This document shows positions 1-8,864 of a stretch of DNA of 64,000 nt, piece by piece. The DNA is from Rheinheimera sp. A13L (GTDB taxonomy: Bacteria > Pseudomonadota > Gammaproteobacteria > Enterobacterales > Alteromonadaceae), in the NCBI RefSeq assembly GCF_000217935.1, contig NZ_AFHI01000012.1:1-64000 (forward strand), in the 5' to 3' direction. The translations under genes and the position numbers were made by a program. Position 1 is the first letter of the stretch. Every line of letters starts with the position of its first letter. The notes under the pieces are model-generated. The model saw only the letters and a list, made by a program, of their open reading frames with translations. It was not told the DNA's origin and did not search any database.

Positions 1-42
1 CTCAAGCCGGTTTTTTTTACTAAAAAAGTAATTTTAAGAAAA

Positions 43-570
43 TTACTTCTTCGACAGAATTTCTTCGCCATTGGCCTGAGCCCACGCGTTCCACACGTCC
101 ACTTTACTATTGAAGTTCTCAACAGCCTGAGTGCCCGCTTCCGCCAATAAAGCTTCGATATCTTTACCGTATTTGCTTTCTACTTTATGGAATGGCACTA
201 CGTTGATACCACGGTCTACTAAGGCCTTTTTCATCGTATGGGTTTTCAGTAAATTTAATTTACCTGCGTCCACATAGAAAAACTGACTTTCTTTATTGAT
301 GGTTTTGAATTTTGGCTTAACCGGACGCTTGCCTTTAGATTCAGAGTCATCATCATGGCTGACAACTACATCAGCGTTCAACTGATAACCAAGTTGCTCC
401 AGCGTAAAACCTTGTGCTTTAGCTAAAGCACGGATTTGAGACAATACTTCTGTTTCTTTCTGGCGTTCAACCAATACTGAATTTAACGTTTCAATTACTT
501 CATGTAATTTGACCGTTGTGATTTCTTTGGCGGCTTTTTTCAGTTCTTTTTTATCGAGTAACAATGACAT
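43..570 (-). CDS. H-NS-like nucleoid protein (tentative)
   Basis: The first ~60 of 175 residues form a charged, heptad-like helical stretch (KKELKKAAKEITTVKLHEVI, then VERQKETEVLSQIRALAKAQ and GFTLEQLG), resembling the N-terminal oligomerisation region of the H-NS family. An acidic then basic linker follows (HDDDSESKGKRPVKPKFK, about residues 72-89). The C-terminal ~85 residues do not show the usual H-NS DNA-binding core (TWTGQGR or similar), so the family call rests on the N-terminus only. The start ATG has a GGGAGA-like site 8-9 nt upstream on the minus strand. It stands alone, with about 200 bp to galU. If the call is right it would be a DNA-binding silencer or architectural protein; otherwise it is a conserved coiled-coil protein of unknown function. 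Confidence 0.45.
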   Translation of the reverse strand: MSLLLDKKELKKAAKEITTVKLHEVIETLNSVLVERQKETEVLSQIRALAKAQGFTLEQLGYQLNADVVVSHDDDSESKGKRPVKPKFKTINKESQFFYVDAGKLNLLKTHTMKKALVDRGINVVPFHKVESKYGKDIEALLAEAGTQAVENFNSKVDVWNAWAQANGEEILSKK

Positions 571-769
571 GAAAATCTCCCATGGATAAATACTATTAAA
601 GATAGTACAGAATCATTCTTCTAAATTAAAGCTTAAATACAATATTATTCACTAAATAAGATTGAAAGCTACTGAGCTGAGACAAAAGCCAACTGTGCGT
701 TACCACACATACTAAGATTAATGAAAAAAACGATACACAAAAGAAAGAGTGGTTGCACATTTTTTCAAT

Positions 770-1672
770 TTAGTCTTTTAACAGAGACAGATCTTTCAAA
801 TAGTTACGGAACTCATCTGACAGTTTTTTATCCTGCAACGCGTATTCAACCACAGCTTTGAGATAACCTATTTTACTTCCACAGTCATGTGACTTACCTT
901 GTAAATGATAGGCTTCAATTTTTTCAATTAATAATAAATGATGTAAAGCATCTGTCAGCTGAATTTCACCACCAGCACCAGGGGCTGTGCGACGTAACAA
1001 GTCCCAAACTTTGGCTGATAAAACATAACGTCCTGTAATAGCCAAATTGGAAGGGGCATCTTCAATATCAGGCTTTTCCACCATAGTACGGATTAAAGCA
1101 GATTGCCCTTGCAACAGCACTTCGCCCGCAATATCGACTATACCGTACTTATTGACGTCCAACGCAGGTACAGGCTCGACCATAATCTGACTGGCCCCTG
1201 TAGTTTCAAAACGTTCAATCATGGCTTTTAAATTGTGAATACGGGCATCGGCATGATATTTATCAATTAATACATCGGGTAAAATAACTGCAAATGGCTC
1301 ATTCCCTACCACGGGTGCCGCACATAACACGGCATGGCCTAAACCTAAAGCCACAGGCTGTCGTACCGAGATCACAGTGACATTTTTTGGGTTAATCGAC
1401 CGCACATCGTCCAGTAAAGAACGTTTAACCCTTTTCTCAAGCTGGGTTTCCAGTTCAAAACTGGTATCAAAATGGTTTTCAATCGAATTTTTACTGGAAT
1501 GGGTCACCAGCACTATTTCAGTGATCCCTGCAGCGGCTGCTTCCTCTACTACATACTGGATCAAAGGTTTGTCCACCACAGGAAGCATTTCTTTTGGAAT
1601 AGCTTTGGTTGCAGGCAACATTCGGGTGCCTAAACCTGCCACTGGGATCACTGCTTTTTTTAGCTTTACCAT
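770..1672 (-). CDS. galU: UTP-glucose-1-phosphate uridylyltransferase (copy 1)
   Basis: Makes UDP-glucose from UTP and glucose-1-phosphate in the cytoplasm. The N-terminal nucleotide-binding signature [20 protein letters not shown] and the following [11 protein letters not shown] are intact, as are [10 protein letters not shown] and the C-terminal [10 protein letters not shown]. An upstream in-frame TTG exists at 1690, but the ATG at 1672 is preferred because AAGGA lies 8-9 nt before it; this gives 300 residues, normal for bacterial GalU. It is monocistronic here, unlike the second galU at 58104-59036, which belongs to the EPS unit. It probably serves housekeeping UDP-glucose supply. Confidence 0.95.
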   Translation of the reverse strand: MVKLKKAVIPVAGLGTRMLPATKAIPKEMLPVVDKPLIQYVVEEAAAAGITEIVLVTHSSKNSIENHFDTSFELETQLEKRVKRSLLDDVRSINPKNVTVISVRQPVALGLGHAVLCAAPVVGNEPFAVILPDVLIDKYHADARIHNLKAMIERFETTGASQIMVEPVPALDVNKYGIVDIAGEVLLQGQSALIRTMVEKPDIEDAPSNLAITGRYVLSAKVWDLLRRTAPGAGGEIQLTDALHHLLLIEKIEAYHLQGKSHDCGSKIGYLKAVVEYALQDKKLSDEFRNYLKDLSLLKD

Positions 1673-1862
1673 GCTGTATAGTCCTTGCAATAAGCATTAC
1701 GTTATTGATAGGGATATCATACCCTGAGCGCCATTAAGCAGCCAGACAGATTTATAGCCGCTGAATTTGTTTCTTTGACGGGTCGGTTTATTGATGGCTG
1801 GTCGGTGTTCTCCAACAGGTAAGATCTGTTATGGTAGCGCCAGTTTTCTATAGGGTGATTCC

Positions 1863-2519
1863 ATGCGTTCGTTAAAACACTTATTTGCCAATAACAGATC
1901 ATGGGCTGAGCGGGTTGAGCAGGAAGCTCCGGGCTTTTTTAAGCAACTTTCAGAGCAGCAAGCGCCTGAATATTTATGGATTGGCTGTTCAGACAGCAGG
2001 GTTCCGGCCAATGAAATAGTGGGCTTATTACCGGGTGAACTTTTTGTCCACCGGAATGTGGCCAACCTGGTGCTGCACTCCGACATCAATTGTTTATCTG
2101 TGCTGCAGTACGCTATCGATATTTTAAAAATAAAACATATTATCGTCTGTGGGCATTATGGCTGTGGCGGCGTTGCTGCTGCAATGAACAAGCAGCGTAT
2201 TGGTTTTGTCGACAACTGGTTGCGTAACATCAAAGATGTGTACGCACTGCACAGAGAAGAGCTGGACGGTTTTGCCGATGATGGCGAAAGAGTAAACCGC
2301 TTGTGTGAGCTGAACGTGATGGAGCAAGTGCGTAATGTATGCCATACCAGTTTTGTGCAGGATGCGTGGGAAAGGGGGCAACAGCTGACCGTGCATGGTT
2401 GGGTCTACAGCCTGCGTAACGGCCACATTAAAGATTTACGCGTCAGTCACTCCAGCGCCACACAAATAGATAATATCTATGCACTGCAACCGACTGAAGA
2501 ATTTGTCAGCGAAAAATAA
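1863..2519 (+). CDS. can: beta-class carbonic anhydrase
   Basis: Interconverts CO2 and bicarbonate in the cytoplasm. The beta-class zinc ligands are visible: Cys and Asp in GCSDSRVPANEIVG (about residues 41-54) and His/Cys in CGHYGCGGV (about residues 96-104). FVHRNVANLV, between them, is also characteristic. At 218 residues it matches E. coli Can (about 220). It is divergent from galU, and its 3' end lies 3 nt from the end of the convergent gene at 2523-3050, leaving no room for a separate terminator. Confidence 0.95.
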   Translation: MRSLKHLFANNRSWAERVEQEAPGFFKQLSEQQAPEYLWIGCSDSRVPANEIVGLLPGELFVHRNVANLVLHSDINCLSVLQYAIDILKIKHIIVCGHYGCGGVAAAMNKQRIGFVDNWLRNIKDVYALHREELDGFADDGERVNRLCELNVMEQVRNVCHTSFVQDAWERGQQLTVHGWVYSLRNGHIKDLRVSHSSATQIDNIYALQPTEEFVSEK

Positions 2520-2522
2520 CAG

Positions 2523-3050
2523 CTAACGAAACTTCACTTGGGTTTGGGGCACGCGTTTATAAGTAGCACTGTGCCCTTTTACCCAATTTCCGTCTTTTAA
2601 ATACTCTGAACTGACCTTCAGTGTACCTTGTTCATCCAGTACTGATGAAGAACGCACCTGAGTGATCCCCTGCTTGTTATTCTCAACCTTTTCCAGCGCT
2701 TCAATACTTTTGGTAGCCACGTTGTACGTCATAGTGCCATGGGTATAAAAACCTGCTGTAGTGAAGTAGTAATAGGCAATTTTTTGTTGTTTTTGATCCC
2801 AGAAAATCATGCTCTCCCCGCCATAATCACCATCATTAATCGAATGCACAGTTTTTATGGCCTGACCGTTTAAAGCTCTGGTCCAGCTTGAGCGATCAAT
2901 CATTTTTTTCTCTTTGTCCGGTTCTGTTAAATCCCCTTCCCAGTGACTATCCAAAAAAGGCCGGAAAATTTCCAGTTCAGGATGTAACACCGGCTCTGCA
3001 GCGGTTAATGAAAAACTAAAAAGCGCAATTATTAAACACAGGGCTTTCAT
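2523..3050 (-). CDS. secreted protein of unknown function, DUF1579-like
   Basis: 175 residues with a clear signal peptide (MKALCLIIALFSFSLTAA, cleavage probably after TAA). The mature part has an early W-containing stretch (DSHWEGDLTEPD) and alternating strands such as GESMIFWDQKQQKIAYYYFT, the look of a small beta-barrel family that includes DUF1579/lipocalin-like proteins. I do not recognise a catalytic motif and assign no function. Its ATG overlaps the stop of the upstream thioesterase gene by 4 nt, so the two are probably co-transcribed and translationally coupled. Confidence 0.7.
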   Translation of the reverse strand: MKALCLIIALFSFSLTAAEPVLHPELEIFRPFLDSHWEGDLTEPDKEKKMIDRSSWTRALNGQAIKTVHSINDGDYGGESMIFWDQKQQKIAYYYFTTAGFYTHGTMTYNVATKSIEALEKVENNKQGITQVRSSSVLDEQGTLKVSSEYLKDGNWVKGHSATYKRVPQTQVKFR

Positions 3051-3532
3051 TGGTGGGTCTCCTGATAAAAATCCAGCATGTTTTGTTCTACTTCTTGCGA
3101 AAAGGCTTTGGTTTTCACGGCGTAAGCCTGCAAAAATTTATCTTCTTCTGTCTGTGGAACCCAGGCTGGTACTGCCGCTGTATGACCTTCAGCGTCCAAA
3201 GCAACAAAGCTGATAATACAATGGTTGGTCTCCAGCATGTCACCCCCTTTGGTATCTCCTGAGCGCACCTGCACCAGCACATGCATACTGGTATTGCCTG
3301 TGTAGACAATACGGGCAATCAGCTCCACCTGATGCCCCACCAGAATAGGTCGTCTGAAACGAATAGTTCCTACAGAGATAGTGACACAATACAAACCGCT
3401 CCAGCCTGCTGCACAGGCATAAGCCACCTGATCAATCCATTTCATCACCATACCGCCATGTACTTTGCCACCAAAGTTGACATGGGTAGGTTCTGCTAAA
3501 AATCTGAATTCAACTTCTCTTTTACCTGACAT
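3047..3532 (-). CDS. acyl-CoA thioesterase, hotdog fold (YciA/BACH-like)
   Basis: Hydrolyses acyl-CoA thioesters; the exact substrate cannot be read from sequence. The hotdog core is recognisable: a strand, then NFGGKVHGGMVMKWIDQVAYACA (helix with the conserved G-G-x-(M/V) turn, about residues 20-42), followed by VGTIRFRRPILVGHQVELIARIVYTGNTSMHV, typical of acyl-CoA hydrolases. Length 161 fits one hotdog domain plus a short tail. It is the first gene of a two-gene unit with the secreted protein at 2523-3050 (ATGA overlap). Confidence 0.85.
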   Translation of the reverse strand: MSGKREVEFRFLAEPTHVNFGGKVHGGMVMKWIDQVAYACAAGWSGLYCVTISVGTIRFRRPILVGHQVELIARIVYTGNTSMHVLVQVRSGDTKGGDMLETNHCIISFVALDAEGHTAAVPAWVPQTEEDKFLQAYAVKTKAFSQEVEQNMLDFYQETHQ

Positions 3533-3594
3533 CTGACTAGTGCCTTATTTTTGTTTTTTTGAGCATAGCCGTTTTAGCAGAAAAATCGAGACAA

Positions 3595-3610
3595 GCCGCT
3601 GATCTGCGGC
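3595..3610 (-). terminator. weak hairpin between purU and the thioesterase gene
   Basis: GCCGC (3595-3599) pairs with GCGGC (3606-3610) about 20 nt downstream of the purU stop on the minus strand. The stem is short and the following run is T-poor, so it is only a possible terminator. Confidence 0.3.
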
Positions 3611-3629
3611 CCGTTTTATAAAATATCTG

Positions 3630-4463
3630 CTATAAGATCACTGTTTTATTGCCATGCACAAACACCCTGTCTTCCAACACCAGTTGCAAGGCTTTACTCA
3701 GCACGTTTTTTTCCACATCGCGGCCCGCTTTGACCATATCCATAGCGCTGTAGGTATGATCCACTGGCGTCACCAGTTGCTTAATAATAGGGCCTTCGTC
3801 CAGATCATCGGTGACAAAATGCGCTGTAGCGCCAATAATCTTGACGCCTCTTTTATGCGCCTGATGATAAGGATTAGCGCCAATAAAGGCAGGCAAAAAG
3901 CTATGGTGAATATTGATAATACGTTCTTTATAATGTGCGACAAAAGCAGGGCTTAATACCCGCATAAACTTAGCCAGCACCAGATAATCAGCCTGATAAG
4001 GGTCTATCACCTGCTGCAACGCAGCTTCATGTTGCTCACGGCTCCTGTCGATATGACTGACAAAGTGATAGGGAATATCAAACTTCTCTGCCAGGCTTTG
4101 CAAATCCGGATGATTACCCACTACAGCAGCTATATCCAGTTTCAGCGAGCCGTCATACACCTTCATTAAAATATCACCCAGGCAATGCGCTTCTTTGGTC
4201 ACAAGGATCACTACTTTTTTTCGCCCTGCAGCCACTAGCTGACGGCTGCTGCCTTGTGGCAAAGCTCTGTCCAAATCCAGCATCAGGGTTTTGTCATTAA
4301 AAATGCCTTCAAGCTGAGTACGCATAAAAAATTGCCCCGAATCCGGGTCTACATATTCGGTATTGCGGATAATGTTCAGCTGGTGTTTGTAGCAAATATT
4401 GGTAATCTGTGCGATCAAACCTTTTGAATCCGGGCATTCAATTAATAAAACTTTCTTTTCCAT
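3630..4463 (-). CDS. purU: formyltetrahydrofolate deformylase
   Basis: Hydrolyses 10-formyl-THF to THF and formate, balancing one-carbon units and feeding formate to PurT-dependent purine synthesis. The N-terminal ~85 residues form an ACT domain (LIECPDSKGLIAQITNICYK). The C-terminal part is a formyl-transferase fold with NIHHSFLPAFIGANPYHQAH (catalytic His region) and GATAHFVTDDLDEGPII, as in GART-type enzymes. The ATG at 4463 is preferred over the in-frame TTG at 4469 because GAGAG lies 6-7 nt before it; this gives 277 residues, the family norm. Confidence 0.93.
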   Translation of the reverse strand: MEKKVLLIECPDSKGLIAQITNICYKHQLNIIRNTEYVDPDSGQFFMRTQLEGIFNDKTLMLDLDRALPQGSSRQLVAAGRKKVVILVTKEAHCLGDILMKVYDGSLKLDIAAVVGNHPDLQSLAEKFDIPYHFVSHIDRSREQHEAALQQVIDPYQADYLVLAKFMRVLSPAFVAHYKERIINIHHSFLPAFIGANPYHQAHKRGVKIIGATAHFVTDDLDEGPIIKQLVTPVDHTYSAMDMVKAGRDVEKNVLSKALQLVLEDRVFVHGNKTVIL

Positions 4464-4670
4464 TATCAACTCTCGTCAAGCCATAGCAAAAACGCAGCAA
4501 AACGCTGCATAAGTAAAGTGGATTCAGGTGGTTTTGGTTGTTCTCACTTGGGTATAATCCGGCAGCTTTAACCGCTCTTTGCTCTGTGCTACCTGTAAAG
4601 TGCAGCACCTGCCTGCTATTAATCCCAAGTTTTAACACTATTGTAAAGTTATTTTCAATCAGAGCTTTGC

Positions 4671-4699
4671 TTGTCCTTTAAGTCTTGCAACGCCATAAT
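4671..4699 (+). promoter_or_regulatory. candidate sigma-70 promoter of trmO
   Basis: TTGTCC (4671-4676) and CATAAT (4694-4699) are separated by 17 nt, which would start transcription about 42 nt before the trmO ATG. A second good -10, TATAAT at 4553-4558, lies upstream without a convincing -35. Both are by eye only. The rest of the purU-trmO gap shows nothing else. Confidence 0.45.
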
Positions 4700-4747
4700 A
4701 GACTCCGTTTTTTGCCTATTGCTGGCTTTTTATCTACTGAGGAACTG

Positions 4748-5455
4748 ATGCCCTCTTATCAAATGCAGGTGCTGGGCACCATCCGCTCTCCCTACAAACA
4801 AAAGTTCGCCATACCCCGTCAGCCTGGTCTGATTGCCGAAGCTAAAGCTGAACTGGTGTTGGAACCTGGCTATGACGATGATGCTATAGTGCGGGGCATC
4901 GAAGCCTTCAGCCACTTATGGCTGGTCTTTGTATTTCATGAAACGGCCGATAAAGGCTGGTCACCGCTGGTGCGGCCGCCACGTTTGGGTGGCAATGAAA
5001 AAAAAGGCGTTTTTGCCACCCGCGCCACATTCAGACCAAACCCAATTGGCCTTTCTGTCGTAAAACTTGAAGGCGTAGTACGCAAACAAGGCCGTCTGAT
5101 CATTCAGTTGTCTGGCGTTGACCTGCTTGATGGCACACCAATACTGGATATTAAGCCTTACCTGCCCTACGCAGATGCCTTGCCGGATGCCGCAGGTGGT
5201 TTTGCCGATGCAGCACCAGAAACCGACATGACGGTCAGTTTTGAACCTGCAGTGCTGGAATTTTGTCAGCGGCAAAAAGATCAGCCGGAATTAGCAGTAT
5301 TGATAGAAAAAGTGTTAAAACAAGACCCGCGCCCTCCTTACAAAAAACAAAAAGCGGAACAACAAAGCTACGGCATGACGCTGTATCACTTTAATATCAA
5401 ATGGACAGTGAACGGAGTACATAACCATGTTACAGAAATCAGGCAAGTTCCATAA
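4748..5455 (+). CDS. trmO: tRNA (N6-threonylcarbamoyladenosine(37)-N6)-methyltransferase TrmO
   Basis: Methylates t6A37 in threonine tRNAs using SAM (TsaA/YaeB family). Family hallmarks: IGTIRSPY-like VLGTIRSPYKQKFAIPRQPG at the N-terminus, GIEAFSHLWLVFVFH, the central ATRATFRPNPIGLSVVKL (about residues 81-98) and LDGTPILDIKPYLPYAD. The start at 4748 has GAGGAA 4-8 nt upstream; an in-frame ATA-region extension further up has no ribosome site. 235 residues is the expected length. The following Kelch gene overlaps its 3' end by 29 nt. Confidence 0.93.
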   Translation: MPSYQMQVLGTIRSPYKQKFAIPRQPGLIAEAKAELVLEPGYDDDAIVRGIEAFSHLWLVFVFHETADKGWSPLVRPPRLGGNEKKGVFATRATFRPNPIGLSVVKLEGVVRKQGRLIIQLSGVDLLDGTPILDIKPYLPYADALPDAAGGFADAAPETDMTVSFEPAVLEFCQRQKDQPELAVLIEKVLKQDPRPPYKKQKAEQQSYGMTLYHFNIKWTVNGVHNHVTEIRQVP

Positions 5456-6539
5456 ATCAGCCGGGTTAACGAGCAACAGGCTCATGAAATTCAGTCTTTG
5501 TCTGAGTCTTAGCGCGCCTTTGTTGCTGAGCGCGGCACAATTGCCCGCATTGCCCGAAGCCGTCAGTAACAATTTGGTGATGAGCACCAGCGTAGCGGGC
5601 CGCACTTATGTCAGCAGTTTTATGGGGCTCTCATCAGGTAAAACCCATGCTGATGTGCATAACAGAGTGTGGCAATGGACTGTAGGCGATCCGACCTGGC
5701 TGAAAGCGCCAGTAGTTCCAAGCCGCCAACGTTTAAGTGGCCGGCTGGCCAGTACTGGCGTTACCTTACAAAATCACTTTTTTATATTTGGAGGCTACAC
5801 AGTAGCGGCCAATGGCACTGAAGTGTCCAGCAGCGAAGGCTACCGTTACAGCCCTGTCACCAAAGCCTATAACAAGCTGCCGGATATGCCGGTGGCTGTA
5901 GATGATAGTGTGGCTTTGGCTTACAAAAACAGATATATCTATCTGGCCAGCGGCTGGTCTCAGGATGGCAATGTAAACTTAATACAGCTGTTTGATAACT
6001 TCACTCAGAAATGGAGTCAGGCGACACCTTTTCCGGGTACCCCCACTTTTGGTCTGGCAGGCGCTTTATCAGGCCAGCATATGCTGTTGTGTGATGGAGT
6101 CAAAGTCAGTTATCAAACCTTACCACGTCAGTATGAAACCGAAGCTCAGTGCTGGTTAGGTGAAATCAACACATCCAACCCTAACAGGATCAGCTGGCAG
6201 CAAATTCAGCACCCGACAGGCAAAGCCCGTTACCGCATGGCAGCTGCTGCGGTAAAACAGGATGGCAAAGAGTTGATTGTATTTATTGGTGGCAGCGAAA
6301 CCGCTTATAACTACAATGGCATAGGCTACAACGGTACTCCGGCTGAGCCTTCTGCCCAGGTCTGGGCTTATTCAATTACAGACAAAAGCTGGCTCAAGGC
6401 TGAAAATACCACTGCGGTGATGGATTTACGCACTTTAGTGACGATGAACAATGAGCTCTACAGTCTGGGTGGTATGGTGGCGGGGCAAAATCTGACCGCA
6501 GAGTGGATAAAACATCAGATTAAACTTCTGCCGCAGTAA
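5427..6539 (+). CDS. secreted Kelch-repeat protein
   Basis: 370 residues, exported: a long N-region precedes a hydrophobic core (MKFSLCLSLSAPLLLSAA from residue 20). Several Kelch blades are visible, each with a GG or G-rich strand and a spaced W: FFIFGGYTVAANGTEVSSSE, IYLASGWSQDGNVNLIQLFD, LIVFIGGSETAYNYNG and LYSLGGMVAGQNL. The fold is a beta-propeller, as in NanM-type sialate epimerases and galactose-oxidase-like lectins, but I see no diagnostic catalytic residues. The start at 5427 has GGAG 9 nt upstream; the internal ATG at 5484 lacks a good site. Coupled to trmO by the overlap. A distant relative lies at 10664-11950. Confidence 0.8.
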   Translation: MLQKSGKFHKSAGLTSNRLMKFSLCLSLSAPLLLSAAQLPALPEAVSNNLVMSTSVAGRTYVSSFMGLSSGKTHADVHNRVWQWTVGDPTWLKAPVVPSRQRLSGRLASTGVTLQNHFFIFGGYTVAANGTEVSSSEGYRYSPVTKAYNKLPDMPVAVDDSVALAYKNRYIYLASGWSQDGNVNLIQLFDNFTQKWSQATPFPGTPTFGLAGALSGQHMLLCDGVKVSYQTLPRQYETEAQCWLGEINTSNPNRISWQQIQHPTGKARYRMAAAAVKQDGKELIVFIGGSETAYNYNGIGYNGTPAEPSAQVWAYSITDKSWLKAENTTAVMDLRTLVTMNNELYSLGGMVAGQNLTAEWIKHQIKLLPQ

Positions 6540-6606
6540 CGAGCTTGTTACAATAACGGCCAATTTCCAAAGCAATTAAACTTAAAAAACACGGAACTAT
6601 TTATTT

Positions 6607-8379
6607 ATGCGGACAAGTCAGTATTTACTCTCCACTATGAAAGAAACCCCGGCCGATGCCGAAATTATCAGCCATCAGTTGATGTTACGTGCCGGTATGG
6701 TGCGTCGTCTGGCATCAGGTTTATACACCTGGTTGCCCAGTGGCTTGCGGGTTTTACGCAAGGTTGAGAACATTGTCCGCGAAGAAATGAACAAAGCAGG
6801 TGCTATCGAAGTACTGATGCCTGTAGTGCAGCATGCTGAGCTGTGGCAGGAATCGGGTCGCTGGGAAAAAATGGACGCTGAACTACTGCGTTTTAAAGAC
6901 CGTCACCAGCGTGATTTTGTTTTAGGCCCAACTCATGAAGAAGTGATCACCGATTTAGTCCGTAAAGAAATCAGCAGCTACAAACAGCTGCCTGTTAATT
7001 TGTATCAGATTCAAACCAAATTCCGTGACGAACGTCGTCCACGTTTTGGTGTGATGCGTGCCCGCGAATTTTTAATGAAAGACGCTTACTCTTTCCACTT
7101 AAGCCAGGAAAGTTTGCAGCAAACTTATGACGCTATGTATCAGGCGTACTGCAATATCTTTACCCGCCTAGGTTTGGATTTCCGCCCGGTATTGGCTGAT
7201 ACCGGCGCTATTGGTGGCAGCATGTCACATGAATTCCATGTACTGGCCGCATCAGGTGAAGACGCTATTGTATTTTCTGATGGCAGCGATTACGCCGCCA
7301 ATATCGAAAAAGCTGAAGCTTTGCCTCCTCAAGGCCAGCGCCCTGCAGCAACGCAAGCCAAAACCGAAGTGGCAACCCCACATGCCAAAACTATTGAAGA
7401 GGTCTCTGCCTTTTTAACAGTGGATGCTTCAGCAGTCGCCAAAACTTTGTTGGTTCAGTTGAACCCGGAACTTAGCTTTGATGAGTTAAAAGTCTTATTG
7501 GCCGATGCAGATGCTGAAACACTGGAAAACACCTGGCGATCTAAAGTCGTGGCTTTAGTGCTGCGTGGCGATCACGATTTAAACGAAATCAAAGCGGAAA
7601 AACACCCACTGGTGGCCTCCCCGCTGCAGTTTGCTTCAGAAGAAGATGTGATTGCAGTCACAGGCGCTAAACCAGGTTCTGTGGGCCCTGTTGGCTTAGC
7701 TATTCCTGTTATTGTGGATCATGCAGCCGCCCATTTGGCAGATTTTGTCACTGGTGCTAACAAAGATGGTTTCCACTTCACTGGGGTGAATTTCGACCGT
7801 GACATCACGGCTTATCAGGTCGCTGACTTACGTAACGTGGTAGAAGGCGATCCAAGCCCATGTGGCCAAGGCCATTTAGTCATTCGCCGTGGTATTGAAG
7901 TAGGTCATATTTTCCAGCTGGGTGACCGTTATTCATCAGCCATGAAAGCTGGCGTATTAAACGAAGAAGGCAAACACCAAATTATGACTATGGGCTGTTA
8001 TGGTGTGGGTGTGTCCCGTATTGTTGCCGCTGCTATTGAGCAAAATCATGACGAATACGGCATTAAATGGCCTGTGGCTATAGCACCGTTTCAGGTGGCT
8101 ATAGTGCCGATGAATATGCACAAGTCGGTGCGCATTCAGGAAGCGGCAGAGCAGCTTTACAAAGAACTGACTGCAGCTGGCTTTGAAGTACTGTTTGATG
8201 ACCGCAAAGAGCGTCCTGGTGTGATGTTTGCCGATATGGAACTGGTAGGTGTGCCTTATCACATCATAGTAGGCGAGCGTAATCTGGATGAGCAGAAAGT
8301 TGAGCTGAAAAACCGTCTGACGGGTGACAAAGTAATGCTGCCACTGACCGATGTAGTGGCTCAGTTAAAATCACTCTGA
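6607..8379 (+). CDS. proS: prolyl-tRNA synthetase
   Basis: Class II aminoacyl-tRNA synthetase charging tRNA-Pro. Visible parts: the start [20 protein letters not shown], motif 2 around [20 protein letters not shown] (about residues 138-158), [21 protein letters not shown], then an inserted YbaK-like editing domain (about residues 225-405, with [10 protein letters not shown] and [16 protein letters not shown]). Motif 3 ([20 protein letters not shown], about residues 460-480) follows, and the anticodon-binding domain lies at the C-terminus. 590 residues fits the bacterial type with the insertion domain. Stands alone, followed by a terminator. Confidence 0.97.
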   Translation: MRTSQYLLSTMKETPADAEIISHQLMLRAGMVRRLASGLYTWLPSGLRVLRKVENIVREEMNKAGAIEVLMPVVQHAELWQESGRWEKMDAELLRFKDRHQRDFVLGPTHEEVITDLVRKEISSYKQLPVNLYQIQTKFRDERRPRFGVMRAREFLMKDAYSFHLSQESLQQTYDAMYQAYCNIFTRLGLDFRPVLADTGAIGGSMSHEFHVLAASGEDAIVFSDGSDYAANIEKAEALPPQGQRPAATQAKTEVATPHAKTIEEVSAFLTVDASAVAKTLLVQLNPELSFDELKVLLADADAETLENTWRSKVVALVLRGDHDLNEIKAEKHPLVASPLQFASEEDVIAVTGAKPGSVGPVGLAIPVIVDHAAAHLADFVTGANKDGFHFTGVNFDRDITAYQVADLRNVVEGDPSPCGQGHLVIRRGIEVGHIFQLGDRYSSAMKAGVLNEEGKHQIMTMGCYGVGVSRIVAAAIEQNHDEYGIKWPVAIAPFQVAIVPMNMHKSVRIQEAAEQLYKELTAAGFEVLFDDRKERPGVMFADMELVGVPYHIIVGERNLDEQKVELKNRLTGDKVMLPLTDVVAQLKSL

Positions 8380-8398
8380 TTGCTGCTGTCTGTATAAA

Positions 8399-8427
8399 AG
8401 GCCCTGTGTTCGCGGGGCCTGTTTTTT
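8399..8427 (+). terminator. intrinsic terminator after proS
   Basis: The stem AGGCCC/GGGCCT (about 8400-8420) is followed by a run of T (TGTTTTTTT), 20 nt after the proS stop. Confidence 0.8.
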
Positions 8428-8440
8428 TGGAGTATGCCCC

Positions 8441-8734
8441 ATGTATTTTAGTAGCCAAACTATTCCTGAACTCAAAGACCTTAAATTTGCACAGCGGATG
8501 CAGGTGATCCGAAGTGCAACAGAACAAGTGCCCATACCACAAAAACTGCTGCTGAACCTGCTGAAACTGGCTATTTTAATTCCGTTGTTTTTAGTGATAG
8601 CCCAATGGGATTCATGGCAAAGCACCCTCACTATACTGGTGTTGCTGGCCGCTTATCCGCTGTTGACCCGACCTCTGACATTTGCTTTATGCCGCCCTCA
8701 CTTACAACAAGCCCGCACTAAGCTGAAGTTGTAG
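8441..8734 (+). CDS. small membrane protein of unknown function
   Basis: 97 residues. The first ~35 are polar (FSSQTIPELKDLKFAQRMQV). Two closely spaced hydrophobic segments follow (about residues 40-55, KLAILIPLFLVIAQW, and 62-76, LTILVLLAAYPLLT), and the C-terminus is basic. It resembles short two-helix proteins common in Alteromonadales (perhaps DUF6170; not checked). The start has GGAG 10 nt upstream. It lies just past the proS terminator and no function can be inferred. Confidence 0.6.
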   Translation: MYFSSQTIPELKDLKFAQRMQVIRSATEQVPIPQKLLLNLLKLAILIPLFLVIAQWDSWQSTLTILVLLAAYPLLTRPLTFALCRPHLQQARTKLKL

Positions 8735-8864
8735 TACTTTAGCTATATCCTCACTAAACGCAGGGTTTTGTTATTCCAACAGATAACAAACCCCTGATGA
8801 ACACAGTTTGGGGTATGCTAAATCAGAGAGTTCTGATGTAAGTGAACAGGAAAAATCATCTTTT

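Noticed and set aside
5-18. Half of a terminator (GCCGG then T8) at the left edge
   Set aside because: The 5' arm would lie outside the window, so it cannot be confirmed.
1711-1724. Near-palindrome GGGATATCATACCC before galU as a regulatory operator
   Set aside because: It may simply include the -10 (TATGAT) of galU on the minus strand; the arms mismatch and no known operator fits.
1829-2089. Open frames antisense to the carbonic anhydrase gene, and other frames opposite trpE, scpB, ccmF and proS
   Set aside because: They lie inside well-supported genes on the other strand, lack ribosome sites and show no family features.
4553-4558. TATAAT as the main trmO promoter or start of a small RNA
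   Set aside because: No -35 at proper spacing and no terminator for a small RNA; the pair at 4671-4699 fits trmO better.
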